From: Pseudofabraea citricarpa
Taxonomy: Eukaryota; Ascomycota; Leotiomycetes; Helotiales; Dermateaceae
Assembly (NCBI GenBank): GCA_029641185.1
Contig: JAPWGK010000004.1
Location: forward strand, 1 to 64,000
Direction of reading: 5' to 3'
Length of the DNA stretch: 64,000 bases
Positions 27,744-38,327 of the stretch are shown here, piece by piece; the stretch's first letter is position 1; each line of letters begins with the position of its first letter. Made by a program: the position numbers and the translations under genes. The notes under the pieces were generated by a model that saw nothing but the letters and a program-made list of their open reading frames with translations, ran no database searches and was not told the DNA's origin.

Positions 27744-29342
27744 ATGGCAGCTCCGGTCGATGCTGCGACGAGGAAGAAGGTTCTGCGGGTGGTTTTTGTG
27801 TCTCTATTGCTAGATCTGGTATGTGGACTTGGACTGGCAAGCTATTGAGAGCACATTTGGCTGATGCGCAAACACAGGTCTCATTCACCTTCATCTTGCC
27901 TCTATTCCCGAAACTGTAAGTCTGCCAATTTATTTACAACAGGTCAATCACTAACAGCAAATACAGTCTTGAATTCTATCGCAATCTCGAAGCCCCGGAA
28001 GCTTTCTCGTCGTCGAACAAATCTCCTACCCTCCTATCGCATATCCTCCAGTACCTCAATACCTACAAGGCTTCGTTTGCCAGACCGATCGATTCGAGAT
28101 ATGATATTGTATTACTGGGCGGCGCGTTAGGGAGCTTGTTCTCGTGAGTACTTGGTATCAGCTGCTTCTGTCCAGAGGTTAACAGTCAATGGCAGACTTC
28201 TCCAGGCTCTTGCTTCCCCCTTCATCGGCACACTGTCAGATCGCTATGGCAGACGCAGAGCGCTCCTCTGCAGCATGTCCGGAAACATCCTCAGCGTCCT
28301 CCTCTGGGTATGCGCCACTGACTTCCGAACCTTCCTACTCTCTCGAGTCGTGGGTGGGCTCTCAGAAGGAAACGTCCAGCTGGCAATCGCCATCGCGACC
28401 GATATTTCCGATGAGAAACAGCGGGGTTCGACCATGGCGCTGGTGGGCATTTGTTTCAGCATCAGCTTTACGTTCGGCCCGGCTCTAGGCGCGTGGTTAA
28501 GTACCATCAGTACGGTACAAGCCAACCCGTTCGCGACGGCGGCGGGTTTCTCGCTGTTCTTGATCGTGCTCGAGACGACATATCTGTACTTCTGCCTTCC
28601 GGAAACTCTTCCGAGCAAGGTGGCTTCGGCGAAACTTGCCGGGTCGCCAGCTGCCACAAACGGCGTCACCAAGGCGAGCAACGGGACCAAGACCCAGGCC
28701 AAACTTGTATCGTCGACATCGGCGAGTGGCAAGAAATTCCAGAGAACGAACTCGCATTTCCTTCTCAATCTTACTCATCTCTCATTCATCCTGTTCTTCT
28801 CCGGTATGGAGTTCTCTCTCCCCTTCATGACTTATGACCTCTTCGGCTACACATCCGCTCGGAACGGTCGTCTACTGGGATATCTCGGACTCGTCGCATC
28901 TCTGATCCAAGGCGGTGTCACGCGTCGTCTACCACCTCTCCAATCTGTCCGGATCGGAGTTGTGAGTTGTCTACTGGCACTCTTCCTGCTCGCACGTATC
29001 GACACCCAGGGCGGACTATACCTCGCCGCTACTCTTCTAGCCGTCACCACGGCCACGGTCGTGACAGGGCTCAACGCACTGAGTTCCTTCGAGGCCGGCG
29101 AGGATGAGAGAGGTGGCAAGTTGGGCAATCTGAGGAGTTGGGGCCAGTTGGGACGAGGCATCGGACCGCTCGCTTTCACGAGTATCTACTGGTGGGCCGG
29201 TAGAGAGGTCGCTTATAGCATTGGCGGCATGGGCGTCTTGGGGGTTAGCTTGATTGTTTTCTTTGGATTGGAGCACCCGAAGGGATCAGAGGTTAAAGGA
29301 AAGGCGACAGAGAAGAAGGGAGAGGTTAAGGTTGATCTCTGA
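27744..29342 (+). CDS. Major facilitator superfamily transporter (MFSD10/TETRAN-like)
   Basis: This is a 12-TM-type MFS membrane transporter of 478 aa in four exons: 27,744-27,818, 27,878-27,915, 27,967-28,143 and 28,196-29,342. All introns are GT-AG, 50-59 nt, and the spliced frame is continuous. After TM1 (about residues 15-35), the loop 2-3 signature reads SDRYGRRRAL, and a TM4 segment GGLSEGNVQLAIAIATDIS follows, typical of the MFSD10/TetA-like branch. A Ser/Ala/Lys-rich cytosolic linker separates the two six-helix halves. The C-terminus is lysine-rich. Substrate is unknown; members of this branch are proposed organic anion or drug exporters, which is inference here. The start was chosen because the ATG at 27,744 precedes a basic stretch leading straight into TM1. 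It is the first intact gene beside the AT block. Confidence 0.88.
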
Positions 29343-30590
29343 TGATGCTGTTTTGGAAATAAAAGAACGGAAAGAAGAGATCGTGCTCCTGTGTGTAAGT
29401 GCGCAGTGTTGTTCCTTGTATATATGTCAGTACGTGTATGTATTATCGGTCGGGATTCGGGAGCATTCGAGGAAAAACAGTCCGGGAAACAAACGGCTGA
29501 GGTTTGGATGGGTTTGGGATCGGGATTGGATTACCAAGGAAGGTTGGACAAGGTGTTGCATATAGTGTAGAATGAAATAGCATTATAGTGAGAGAAAAAT
29601 TAACGTGGCGTGCGGTTTAAGATTCCTTTCGCATTTCGGCCTTTCTTCCTGTGCTTGCATTTCTGTTTGGTTGATCTCTGGCTGGTTTGCACGGTTTTCT
29701 TGATGGGAATCCTTGGCTTTTGTGTTTTTGTTTCTGTTTTTGTTTCTCTCTCTTTAGTTAGGGGGTGGAAAGTTGTGAGTTGTGAGTTGTGAATTGCGAA
29801 TTATGATTTGGCACTAAGATCCAGAGGGGAGAAGGGAAGATACGTGTGCTATAGTCAGGTAGAAGTATACTTCTTAGAAGGAGGTATAATTAAAAAGAAG
29901 TTATCTTATATTAGCGCGAGATATCTATATAGGAATTCGCTATAAGTAAACGTAATAAATTAGTATAGTCTTGGCGAAGTGTTAGGAAAATATTAGTACT
30001 AAAATTACTCTAATAAATAAGTACCTTAGCTTAAAAACGAAATCTTAATAATTTATTACTAGGAATTTATATATAAAAGCTTATATAATTTTCGAATCTA
30101 CAAGGGAAATATAGGCACGTGGCGTATGATCGCGTCACGTCACACGAATTCTATTATATATATATATATTATTAGTTAATACTAATATTAGAAAGATTAT
30201 AAAAGAATAATTATTATAAATATTCGTATTCGTATAATAAAATCAAGTAGTTAACTTATTAGCTCGAGTAATCGAATCAAAAACCTATGTTTCGATCCAC
30301 GTGTAGAGACACGTGATACGTCTCGCAATATCTATTAATATTAATAGATTTTATCAAGTAGCAAATGTGATAGAATAATTCGATTATAAATCATTCTAAT
30401 CCTGCCCTGCCCCAACCCCCTACTTACCCCGCGTGCCGACTATAACGTTACGATTAACCCGAAATAGAAAGGTGCATAAGCCAAGTGCGGTGCTAGAGTT
30501 TAAAGTTCCATTTATCGTCCCCGTAAGATTTGGTCGTGCAAGCACTTACTTTGCTCCTATCGCAGATTTTTGATCATAACGAGAAGCATA
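29343..30590. other. Intergenic region with a small RIP-like AT island (about 29,870-30,370)
   Basis: The first part is the MFS 3' region, TG- and GT-rich to about 29,830. From about 29,870 to 30,370 the sequence becomes AT-rich and poor in CpA/TpG like the large block. It includes a (TA)n run near 30,157 and CACGTG-type words near 30,300. The last 200 bases are normal and serve as the upstream region of the bZIP gene. No gene is seen. Confidence 0.55.
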
Positions 30591-31694
30591 ATGTCATCGC
30601 AGCAAACCTCTATTCCTCATGGCCCGGACCGCCAGCGAGTTCTAAACGTGCTCGCCCAGCGCAGATACCGTAAAGAATCCCTGCATACTGAACGTCCCAT
30701 ACTCACAGTATCCAGGTCAGCGTAAGCGGGAGCGGCTGCAGTCTCTGGAAAGGAGTCTTGAGGCCAGACTGGTCCCTACAGCGGTGATTTCCTCGTCCGG
30801 TGGAGAATCACAGCTTCAGCACCAAATGCAACCTCCACGTCTGGAACCAGGCAACACTGACACATCCAATGACCCTCCCTATAATCTGCCTGCAGATTTC
30901 ATGACTGGAGCTTCGAACGCGTCCTCCACGCACCTTGTACCGCCGTCTGGGTGGAATACATCGTCAGAAAGTTCGTCGTCGTATGTGATGGATCAGTTCG
31001 GAACCAACACCTCTTTGCCTTATGGTATGCCCTCTGGCAATTCTAAAATCTCCTGGTGTAGTTATGCTTACTAGGTGGGTTGGTTGTAGACAGTTCGTCT
31101 CACAGCGCTACATTAATGGCCGATTCCCAATTATCAGCAGAGCTTCAAGATCTGGAGACTTCTCAATTTACTCTCCTATCGGAGCATGGGATTGAAATTC
31201 CAAATCTCACAACTTTAGAGCTCTCACTCCGCTTTGCACACATGCTTGGGCTTTCGGACGACTTGGTAAATCTCACTATAAGCCGAGTCCTAGACTTGTC
31301 GAGAATTTCCGTCCCCTTGGAGGACTTACCCGGAAACTTACATCCAACGGAAGCACAGCTCTTGTTGCCACACTACCCAGTCTTAGACGTTCTTCCCTGG
31401 CCATCGGTGCGGACAAAACTTATTTTCCTCTTCAGTCAGCCTGATCATCTCAGACCGCCAATCGCGCGAGGCCCCATGGGTCTTGTGCTGCTGATGCATG
31501 CTCTTGATGACGAGTCGGAGGGACTGCGCGTTAAATTAGATACAAATGGACATGGGTATGATGAAAAAAGCTGGGAAGTCGGACAGGCCATCTTCAAAGA
31601 CTGGTGGTGGGTACTGGATCATGAGATCATCTCCAACTCAAACCGACTAAGGACCATGAGAGGGGCCCCCAGACTACAGTTGTCAATACCATAA
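30591..31694 (+). CDS. bZIP transcription factor with C-terminal DUF3425-type domain
   Basis: A predicted nuclear DNA-binding regulator of 335 aa in three exons (30,591-30,669, 30,716-31,024, 31,075-31,694) with two short GT-AG introns of 46 and 50 nt. The first intron splits the basic region. After splicing, residues 19-33 read NVLAQRRYRQRKRER, the fungal bZIP signature, followed by a short leucine heptad stretch (LQSLERSLEARL). A low-complexity Ser/Pro linker leads to a C-terminal region (about residues 150-335) with LRFAHMLGLSDDLVNLT, an LPHYPVLDVLPWPSVR motif and a final DWWWVLDHEIISNSNR motif, all features of the DUF3425 family common in fungal bZIP proteins. Target genes are unknown. 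Without the splice at 31,025-31,074 the frame would stop early, so that intron is well supported. Confidence 0.88.
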
Positions 31695-32276
31695 CAAGCA
31701 CACCGGGAGTAAAATCATTACAGTCGGTGCTATTTGCTTATGGCGTTGTTAGATCTAGGCGTTGTTATAGGAGATACCAGTTTATTAGCAGAGGGGTTGG
31801 GGGATCAGGTCTAGGGCAAGGGAATGCAGAATGGCTGAAGCCTTTACATGAGCTATTCAAATTTAATCCACAATCCACTGTTATCCTTTTTCATCAACTT
31901 GTATGCCAGATTATTTGACATCACTCCTTCAATATTAACTGTGATTTGTGCCGCAATAAGATAGGGAAACGGCTAGAACTCCAGCATTGACCTTGGACCA
32001 CGAAAAACTTATCAAATGCGCCTGTCACCTTCCGGGTTAAGCATATCGTTATGGTGGCATATCGTTATGGTGGCGACTTGGCCACACTTGGCAATAGGTA
32101 AGCCGGGGCAACATAAGTCTAGCCTACTACCAGGGAAATGTATATCTATAGGCGAGTCAATGAGCTCTGGAATATTATTATAACCACAAGTAACCTCGTA
32201 CACTTTGCAGTCTTCCTCTCTTGCCCTCCACCTCATCATCTTCTACGCACTAGCCTTCCTATCGTCGACCAGAACG
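31695..32276. other. Intergenic region with a 16-bp perfect tandem duplication
   Basis: Bases 32,042-32,073 hold two adjacent copies of catatcgttatggtgg. The only open frames (63-75 codons) show no domain and are not reported as genes. The rest is the 3' region of the bZIP gene and the upstream region of the membrane-protein gene. Confidence 0.55.
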
Positions 32277-32780
32277 ATGTCACAAACCGCATCAAGATCC
32301 TCCCTCGGAGGAGTAGGAGCAGTCGATCCTTCCGCTCCAGGCAACATCATTCGCGCCGCCCTTGCCTTCGAGTCCTTCCTCACAGTTGCGGGGGCCAGTT
32401 ACTTCATATTATTTCCACGCCACTACTTGGTCCACACAATGGGAGCTGCTCCAGCTCAGGTGACGACAACAGCACTCCAAGCTACTCAGCAATTCGGTGC
32501 CGTAAACGTCTTGCTCGGCGGCACCGTTGCCCTCTTTATACCGAATCACAAGCTTGCGATCCAGGCCCGTCAGCCGCTGTATTCCGTCCTGCTGCTTTTT
32601 GAGCTTTTGTATTCGATCCTGTTGGTCTGGCAGGCTACCATGATGGAGGGCGGCATGCTGGCTGAATCTTGGTTGACTGGGGCAGAGCAGTTTGTGCCTT
32701 TCGTGGTTTGGAGGATTTTCGTCCTCAGATATAAGCCCGAGTGGTTTGGACGATATCAGGAGGGGAGAAAAGTGGAGTAG
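32277..32780 (+). CDS. Small multi-pass membrane protein of unknown function
   Basis: This is a single-exon gene of 167 aa. After a polar N-terminus of about 22 residues there are about four hydrophobic segments: around residues 24-45 (ending in SYFILFP), 75-92 (GAVNVLLGGTVALFIP), 100-118 (YSVLLLFELLYSILLVW) and 138-150 (PFVVWRIFVL). The C-terminus is charged (YKPEWFGRYQEGRK). I do not recognise a named family; the layout is that of small fungal integral membrane proteins. An upstream in-frame ATG at 32,205 would add a 24-residue hydrophobic leader. The downstream ATG is preferred because the polar N-terminus then precedes TM1, but the longer form cannot be excluded. No intron is needed. Confidence 0.7.
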   Translation: MSQTASRSSLGGVGAVDPSAPGNIIRAALAFESFLTVAGASYFILFPRHYLVHTMGAAPAQVTTTALQATQQFGAVNVLLGGTVALFIPNHKLAIQARQPLYSVLLLFELLYSILLVWQATMMEGGMLAESWLTGAEQFVPFVVWRIFVLRYKPEWFGRYQEGRKVE

Positions 32781-34220
32781 GGCACCATGTCACCAACTGG
32801 CGAGGAGGGAACGAGCCATCATAGATTTGTAGCCCAATGTCAAACCCTACATTCGCATAATAGCAAACACCCGAGATATTTAACCACTTCAAGCTCGGGT
32901 CAAATCAATCAATCTCTCGACCGTTAAGTAATTCACTCGGAAGGGAGAAGCCTGTGCCCAGGTGAAATTCAAATCACTACCTGCAAATGCCTCGTTATAC
33001 GCACTATAAATCATGTTCATCTGATATCGAGATCTATCAACACCAAGCCCATGGACCATGGTGCTTCGTGGAGAGTATAGCCTCACTGAAAGCACTAGAG
33101 GTCATCATGGTGGGAAGTTTGCCCAGCCAGAAGTGCGCGAGTCCTCCACCAAGAATGGAAATAAAGCTTGATGACGTGCAACCTTTCATCATGTCAGGAT
33201 GGCTGACAAGCGTGATGCTCGACCGGCGGATGTTGACTGCTTTTCCTTCTCGTAACCTCTACCGAGCACCAGGGAGCCCGCTAGTCGTGAACGCTGATGG
33301 GACAAAAGATAACTTTGAGACGAGATAGTCTGAAGCAGCAAGACCCTATGTATTTCGATTTCTAAGGTAGGAGGTACTGTTATAACCAACAGGCAAATTG
33401 GCTAGCATACCTAGGTAGATATAAAAGAAGAAAATATCCTACATTGTACTACTGCTCCAACAGGATGGTTTCTGATGCCTTCTCGCTTAACATATACACT
33501 CCAATAGTCGGGAAAGCTTTAGGAGACCTGGGGAAAGCACTAGCATCAGTCGGACTACTCGCAAGCCAGAGACACCCCGGACACGGAACTTGGAGTCCAA
33601 GACTGCGTTTATGTCAGAGCTGGGCCCAATAAAAGGGCTTAGCCCGACGACGGCCTCTTTTCGCTTACAAAACAACTACTTTGACGTTGTTTACTTATCC
33701 TCGGCTTGATAAAAAGACTTGGCAGGGCTGGTTAATCATAACGTTAGGGAGCGGAAGCGTCGGGACCTGCCGAGTTGTTCAGGCTTGAAGCGAGAAGGTA
33801 GACGAGGCCGAAGAAGGGCAAAATGTCATCACAAGCTATAAATCTATGACAAATATGATGAATATTATACTTTAGTAACGGACCAAGAGTTCACGAGATT
33901 ATTCTCATTCCTTTGACTCTAACCTCGTAGTCTGTAAAGTGTCTAATATCCCTAGTGATAACGTTAGCATATGGATTTAATTAATATCACCATGGCTATG
34001 ATGGACTCTGGGCAGCTTCAAGCAAGGTAAGGGACGAAGGCAAGGGGGGCAGTAATTAATAAAATATATATAATTGGTGGTGAGTCCACTTAGTGTACCT
34101 GATATTCAATCATAGCACTCTTCTTCTACTACACAATACACATAACATATCTATCTGTCTTTCTTCAACTCTACTTTACCTAACCTTTCGTTCTAAAGAA
34201 TCGTAAGAACTCCCTTCACG
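32781..34220. other. Intergenic region, no supported gene
   Basis: Several 62-113-codon frames occur at 32,889-33,675 on both strands, but none has a domain, a credible start context or consistent splice partners. A decayed gene is possible but unproven. The segment 34,050-34,220 is CT-rich with TATA-like sequence and is probably the promoter and leader of the next gene. Confidence 0.45.
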
Positions 34221-34685
34221 ATGGCCTCAAGTATTTCCTCAACGAACCTCAGAGAGCGCATTGAGGCCACAGTCCGAGCCTTCTTGTCGGCGTACGAAGA
34301 GGGCGGGGTTAATAACGATGCCTCCATCATCAACCGCGACGTGACAACACAATGTACCCGGCACCTCCTTCCTGCGTCCGTGCCTCAGGCCTTTGGCCTA
34401 CCGACGGATTTCTTCTTCGACACAAAGACGTATCAGGAGACATATGCGAAGGATATCAAGGTGTTGAAGTTCAGAAACTTCAACAGTGCAGACCTAGTCA
34501 TCGATGCTAACGCCCGCCGAGCCGCTTTTACGTCTATCGCAACAGTGCAACCAAACGGCGGAGAGCCGTACCATGCTGAAGCTGCATGGTTTTTGTACTT
34601 CAACCAGGATGGGTCCAAAGTCGAGAAGGTGGTTGAGTTCTGCGACAAGGACGTGCTATTGAAGATGGCGAATACGGCTGCCTAG
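34221..34685 (+). CDS. NTF2/SnoaL-like fold protein
   Basis: A single-exon gene of 154 aa. It begins with an amphipathic helix (LRERIEATVRAFLSAYEEG), then a CTRHLLPASVP segment, a helix with TYAKD, and strands with regularly spaced aromatic residues (ADLVIDANARRAAFTS and AEAAWFLYFNQDGSKVEKV), ending in VEFCDKDVLLKM. This helix-then-curved-sheet order and the length match small fungal SnoaL-like or NTF2-like proteins, which include cyclases, isomerases and non-catalytic ligand-binding proteins. The exact activity cannot be assigned. No signal peptide or membrane segment is visible, so it is probably cytosolic. The leader upstream is CT-rich, as in many well-expressed fungal genes. Confidence 0.72.
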   Translation: MASSISSTNLRERIEATVRAFLSAYEEGGVNNDASIINRDVTTQCTRHLLPASVPQAFGLPTDFFFDTKTYQETYAKDIKVLKFRNFNSADLVIDANARRAAFTSIATVQPNGGEPYHAEAAWFLYFNQDGSKVEKVVEFCDKDVLLKMANTAA

Positions 34686-35794
34686 ATCTGGTCTGTAGCG
34701 CCCATATTTCGAGGCGAGTCTGGACAGATGTTTGCTCAATGTGCTGCAGAACCTCTTGTTGGATACCGCCTGGGCTCTCAGGGATATTCAATATAACCTC
34801 AAGTATGGCCTCAAGTGGATCAGGGGATTCAATGCCAAACACGCTCACTTTTACATGGCAGTAACAGCCTCAAACCCTCGCTTTGTACTGGAAACAGACC
34901 CACTTTGCTTCCTTACGAATGCGCAAGTGCCCACACATTCATGTTATTCAATTTTATATAGAATAGGAAATACACCCTCTTACAGGGCATCTCAATACAA
35001 TGTTAGCTTTCCTTACAATATGATTTTACATGCCTATTGAGTTTAACACCTCTCTATAAGTAACGCTTTGATATTCTAATTAATTTTATTCTTTGACTTT
35101 ATAATTTTAATCTCTTTTTTATTCGCTTGAACCTCTTTCTTACTAATTAGTAACTATCTCTTATTATAAGATTATAACTTGGCAGAGAAAAATATAATAT
35201 TATAATAATTAGACTAATACGCTAGAATAAGAAAGTTATATAATATACTTGTAACTTAGGGGATTTTTTCTTTTAGAAAGAAATACTAGAGTTATACAAA
35301 AATAAGCTATATATTCTTTTTATCACATGGCAGAGGTATATTCTTTTTTGTTCTTTTCTTTTGGCATAGGGCCTAAAAAAAAACTCCCGGCAAATGCTAA
35401 CTTTACTTCTAGTTATATTTAATAGATCTTATTTTTGTTTTAAACTAAGCAAGCACTTTCCACATGTTCCAAGCTCAGCTGCGTGGGTGGGTAGGTAACA
35501 AGATTGATTGTCATTTCTGATAGCCTACTAGTCACCTCTAGGCGGATCTAGCACCACCGAAAGTGGCTCTGATCAAGTTCAGTCTCTCTCTACTAGCGTG
35601 ACAGCGTAACATAACCATTTCCCAACCGCTAGAGCAGAGTTACAAAAGACGTCTCGCCTCAAACCATAACGTGCCTCAGCCACAGTAAAGAAAGCATCTC
35701 TACCAGAAGCGACGAGAACACAGCATGAGAGCAGAAGCACCAACCCTCAAATCGCAGCATCACAGCCTCGAAGGCCATCCCATCCCATCCTCGC
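34686..35794. other. Intergenic region with AT-rich relic at about 35,040-35,460
   Basis: Convergent 3' ends of the NTF2-like gene and the secreted-protein gene flank this gap. The middle 400 bases are AT-rich with long TTATTATA-type runs, resembling a small degenerated repeat but less depleted in CpA/TpG than the large block. A 102-codon frame at 34,732-35,040 has no domain and is treated as chance. Confidence 0.5.
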
Positions 35795-36553
35795 TCACTC
35801 ATTCCACACGCCCTCACCACACTCAAACCCAACACGGCACATAACCCAGCCCGTAACAGGCTCAACCTCACACTGGCCCGAGCTCATCGTAGCACGCACC
35901 TCCTCCTTCGAGCCATCATGATCCCAGACGAACCACAGCTGGTCCTTGCTCATTCTCACGCGCATCACGTACGGCAGGGACGAGAAGAGCGCGTAAGTCT
36001 TGTCGAGAGCGGCGGGCGTCGCGCAGCCGATGAGCGCGCACTGTGCGTTTGCGAGACGAATAGATACGGCGCGTGAGTCGGGGCGGTAGATGGAAGTCAG
36101 CGTGCATTGCGTATTGGGGAGCATGGTTGAATTGCTGCTGGTGTATGGAGCGGCGGTGGTCGAGTTAGCCGACGCGATACTGCATACGGGTGTGTCGAAC
36201 ATGGCTGGTGTGTAGATCTGCTCGCATGGCATGTCGGGGAACCAAATCAGTGGCAGTCCTCCTGTGGGTGACGCAGACGCAGACGCAGACGCAGACGTAG
36301 ACGTAAACATAGACATAGAGATATTGCTCGCGGTGCCAGTAGGGAACGAGACAGCAGCCGTAGTCGTCATGGCGGTGGTTGAATTGGGGAAGGGGGGAGT
36401 TGTCATGATAGCTGCGGTGCCGCTCGTCGTCATGTTGAGGTATGGAGCGCCCGATCCGGAGTACTTGATGCTCGTCACGCCTGAGACGGAGAGGGTCGAA
36501 CAGCTGCTCAGAAGAGTAATGCTCAGGAGACTGAGCAGGATCAAGAGGTTCAT
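35795..36553 (-). CDS. Secreted Ser/Thr-rich cysteine-containing protein, unknown function
   Basis: A single-exon gene of 252 aa. The chosen start at 36,553 gives a typical signal peptide (MNLLILLSLLSITLLSSC); the frame is open upstream to 36,724 but that extension would bury the signal. The mature N-terminal half is Ser/Thr/Ala-rich with several NST/NxS glycosylation sequons and a hexanucleotide-encoded SASASASAS run (36,270-36,318). The C-terminal half (about residues 105-250) is compact, with about eight cysteines and motifs DMPCEQIYTPAMF, NAQCALIGC, LWFVWDHDG and CRVGFECGEG. This layout suits an extracellular or cell-wall protein with a disulfide-bonded domain on a glycosylated stalk. I recognise no named family. 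A role as a host-interaction protein is possible but only inferred. Confidence 0.72.
   Translation of the reverse strand: MNLLILLSLLSITLLSSCSTLSVSGVTSIKYSGSGAPYLNMTTSGTAAIMTTPPFPNSTTAMTTTAAVSFPTGTASNISMSMFTSTSASASASASPTGGLPLIWFPDMPCEQIYTPAMFDTPVCSIASANSTTAAPYTSSNSTMLPNTQCTLTSIYRPDSRAVSIRLANAQCALIGCATPAALDKTYALFSSLPYVMRVRMSKDQLWFVWDHDGSKEEVRATMSSGQCEVEPVTGWVMCRVGFECGEGVWNE
36270..36318. repeat. Hexanucleotide (gacgca)n microsatellite inside the secreted-protein gene
   Basis: Four perfect gacgca units are followed by gacgta, gacgta and degenerate aacata/gacata units. Read on the minus strand they encode alternating Ser and Ala, decaying to Ser-Thr and Ser-Met. A unit of six bases keeps frame when copy number changes. 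Confidence 0.85.
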
Positions 36554-37332
36554 TTTGAAGACGCTGTTGAGGTAGTGGAGTTGTTCTGGTGGTGGAGAAA
36601 GAAGGGTTGCTAAACGCGCGCGTTTCGAGGTGTTTGGTGATTGAGAAGGGAGGTGGAGTGCGTAAGGTATTTGGAGGAGAGCGAGGCCAAGAGATAAATT
36701 CACCTGCAGCGTACTAAGAGACACGTGCGTGCGAATTTAAGTGGCAGGTCTGTTACTGAAGATATACCTCCGAGGCGTATCACATGGTCACAAAAGTTAC
36801 ACTCCTTAATATGGCTAATGAAAATGATGCATAATTGCAACCACTACAAACATACATAAATAGACTAAGGCTCGATTAGAAATAGAGCATCTCGATTGAA
36901 CACAAATTAAAAAGAAGAACGAATCGTCCGGTAATCAGGTCCAAGAAAATAGACATGAACCCGAAATAAGCGACAGACACCACAAGCGACGCCCACACAA
37001 CGCTAAACTCAGAAAAATCACACGGGCAGTGAAAGTAACAACACGATATCATAACTATTCAAGAGAATACAAAAACAATATCAAATCACTGATTCTCTGA
37101 ACGTACCTATATACCGACTTCAAATTCAAACCCCACTTCCAAAGAAAGAGCTTGGCAAGAAGGAAAAGAGCTGACGTATGTTGAATACCAGTCTTCCAAT
37201 CCCCTACTTTCTCTCTACCCCTAATCGAAAAGAAAAAGACAATATCAGAATGAAAGCTGCGACATCTCAAACCCTTGAGTATCTCCCCATCCAGAAAACT
37301 CTCCTTTCTGCAATACCATCCTCTCGATTCAT
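36554..37332. other. Intergenic region between two minus-strand genes
   Basis: This holds the upstream region of the secreted-protein gene (CT/GA-rich near 36,580-36,660 and a CACGTG-like word near 36,722) and the 3' region of the CE5 esterase. The 71-codon frame at 37,055-37,270 has no domain. Nothing else is seen. Confidence 0.5.
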
Positions 37333-38327
37333 CTAACCACCAATCTTGCCCAAGACGAACTGCAGCGCGGCAGAGTTATACTTGTTGAAGTAGCCCAAGT
37401 GAGCGGACATGTCACCACCAGAACAGCAGAAGGGATCACCTATCATTCATGTATCAGTATCTTACATCGCATCTTCACAAGTGCCAACCGCCAATTATCA
37501 TCAAGAAGAGGAAAGAACAAAAAAAAACCAGAAGAAAACATACCCGCATCGCAATAGCTCTTCGTCACGCCATTGTAAGCCGTCAGAGCCTGGTTCGCCG
37601 AACGCGGATTGATCGAGTTTCCTGTACAGGTCCCGACGTGGATAGCCGTCTGCGAGGAACTAGATCGAGGATCACCGTACTGCAGAATAGAAATCAGCAA
37701 CTTGTCTCGAACGCACGAGGATCGAGGAATTTACAAACGATGAATACGTACCATGATAACGGCAGACACCTTTGACCCGTATGTATTGAAGTCAATAGCG
37801 GCGGCTGATCCGCCACCGAGAGTATCACCAGCACACTGGGCTACGGAGACGAAGCACACACACAGAGGTCAGCTTATGTATGATCATCACTCTACAAACG
37901 CGGCCAGCCATTCTCCAAGGGAGTAGGAAAGCCAAAAACCCAAAACCAAAAAAAAAGGCAGGAGAAAAAAAACAGACATACCGCCCTGCGAATAGCCCAG
38001 CAGCACAATCTTCTGGCCGGGGCACTTATCAACGGCATCCTTGACGGCAGCCGTCATGGCAGCCGTGCCGGCGGCGACGCTCGATGCGTACGGGTTGAGC
38101 GTGGCCGGGTACACGACGGCGGTGCGCGAGACGGTCTGCTTGGAGTTGGATTGGATCGAGGATGCGAGGCCGCCGATAACGCCCTCGCCTTGCGACTCGC
38201 CCGAGCCGCGCGCCGTGATGACGGTTACGGCTGCGCAGGAGCCGGCTGGTGCGGTGGTGGGGATTGAGAGGGCTGTCAAAGGGAGCAGCAGGAGTGTGAG
38301 GAGGTGGGGATTGAGTGTGAGATGCAT
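37333..38327 (-). CDS. Secreted cutinase-family (CE5) serine esterase
   Basis: A secreted alpha/beta hydrolase of the cutinase/acetylxylan esterase family (CE5), 225 aa in four exons: 37,982-38,327, 37,752-37,840, 37,544-37,679 and 37,333-37,439. The introns are GT-AG. A signal peptide (about residues 1-20, LLTLLLLPLTALS) precedes AVTVITARGSGESQGEGVIG. The nucleophile is Ser113 in GYSQG. The acid and base are Asp192 in GDPFC and His204 in MSAHLGY, so the triad is complete. Cysteines near residues 30, 105, 118, 154, 188 and 195-196 fit the conserved disulfides. It should hydrolyse cutin or other ester bonds, or deacetylate xylan; the sequence alone does not separate these. The start at 38,327 gives a cleaner signal peptide than the in-frame ATG at 38,351. 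The next gene upstream is a Zn2Cys6 regulator on the same strand. Confidence 0.9.

Noticed and set aside
28244..28768. Minus-strand frames opposite the MFS gene (up to 174 codons)
   Set aside because: They are shadows of the transporter in GC-balanced coding DNA. The plus-strand frame has MFS motifs and consistent introns.
30277..30300. TTTCGATCC word resembling a tRNA B box
   Set aside because: No matching A box, anticodon stem or acceptor pairing was found around it.
32889..33675. Cluster of short frames on both strands that might be a decayed gene
   Set aside because: No frame gave a recognisable motif and no set of splice sites joined them convincingly.
34732..35040. 102-codon frame after the NTF2-like gene
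   Set aside because: It lacks a domain and runs into AT-rich DNA, so it is likely 3' untranslated or chance.
36231..36575. Plus-strand frame with Asp-Ala repeats opposite the secreted-protein gene
   Set aside because: The Asp-Ala run is the antisense reading of the (gacgca)n repeat. The minus strand has a signal peptide and a cysteine pattern.
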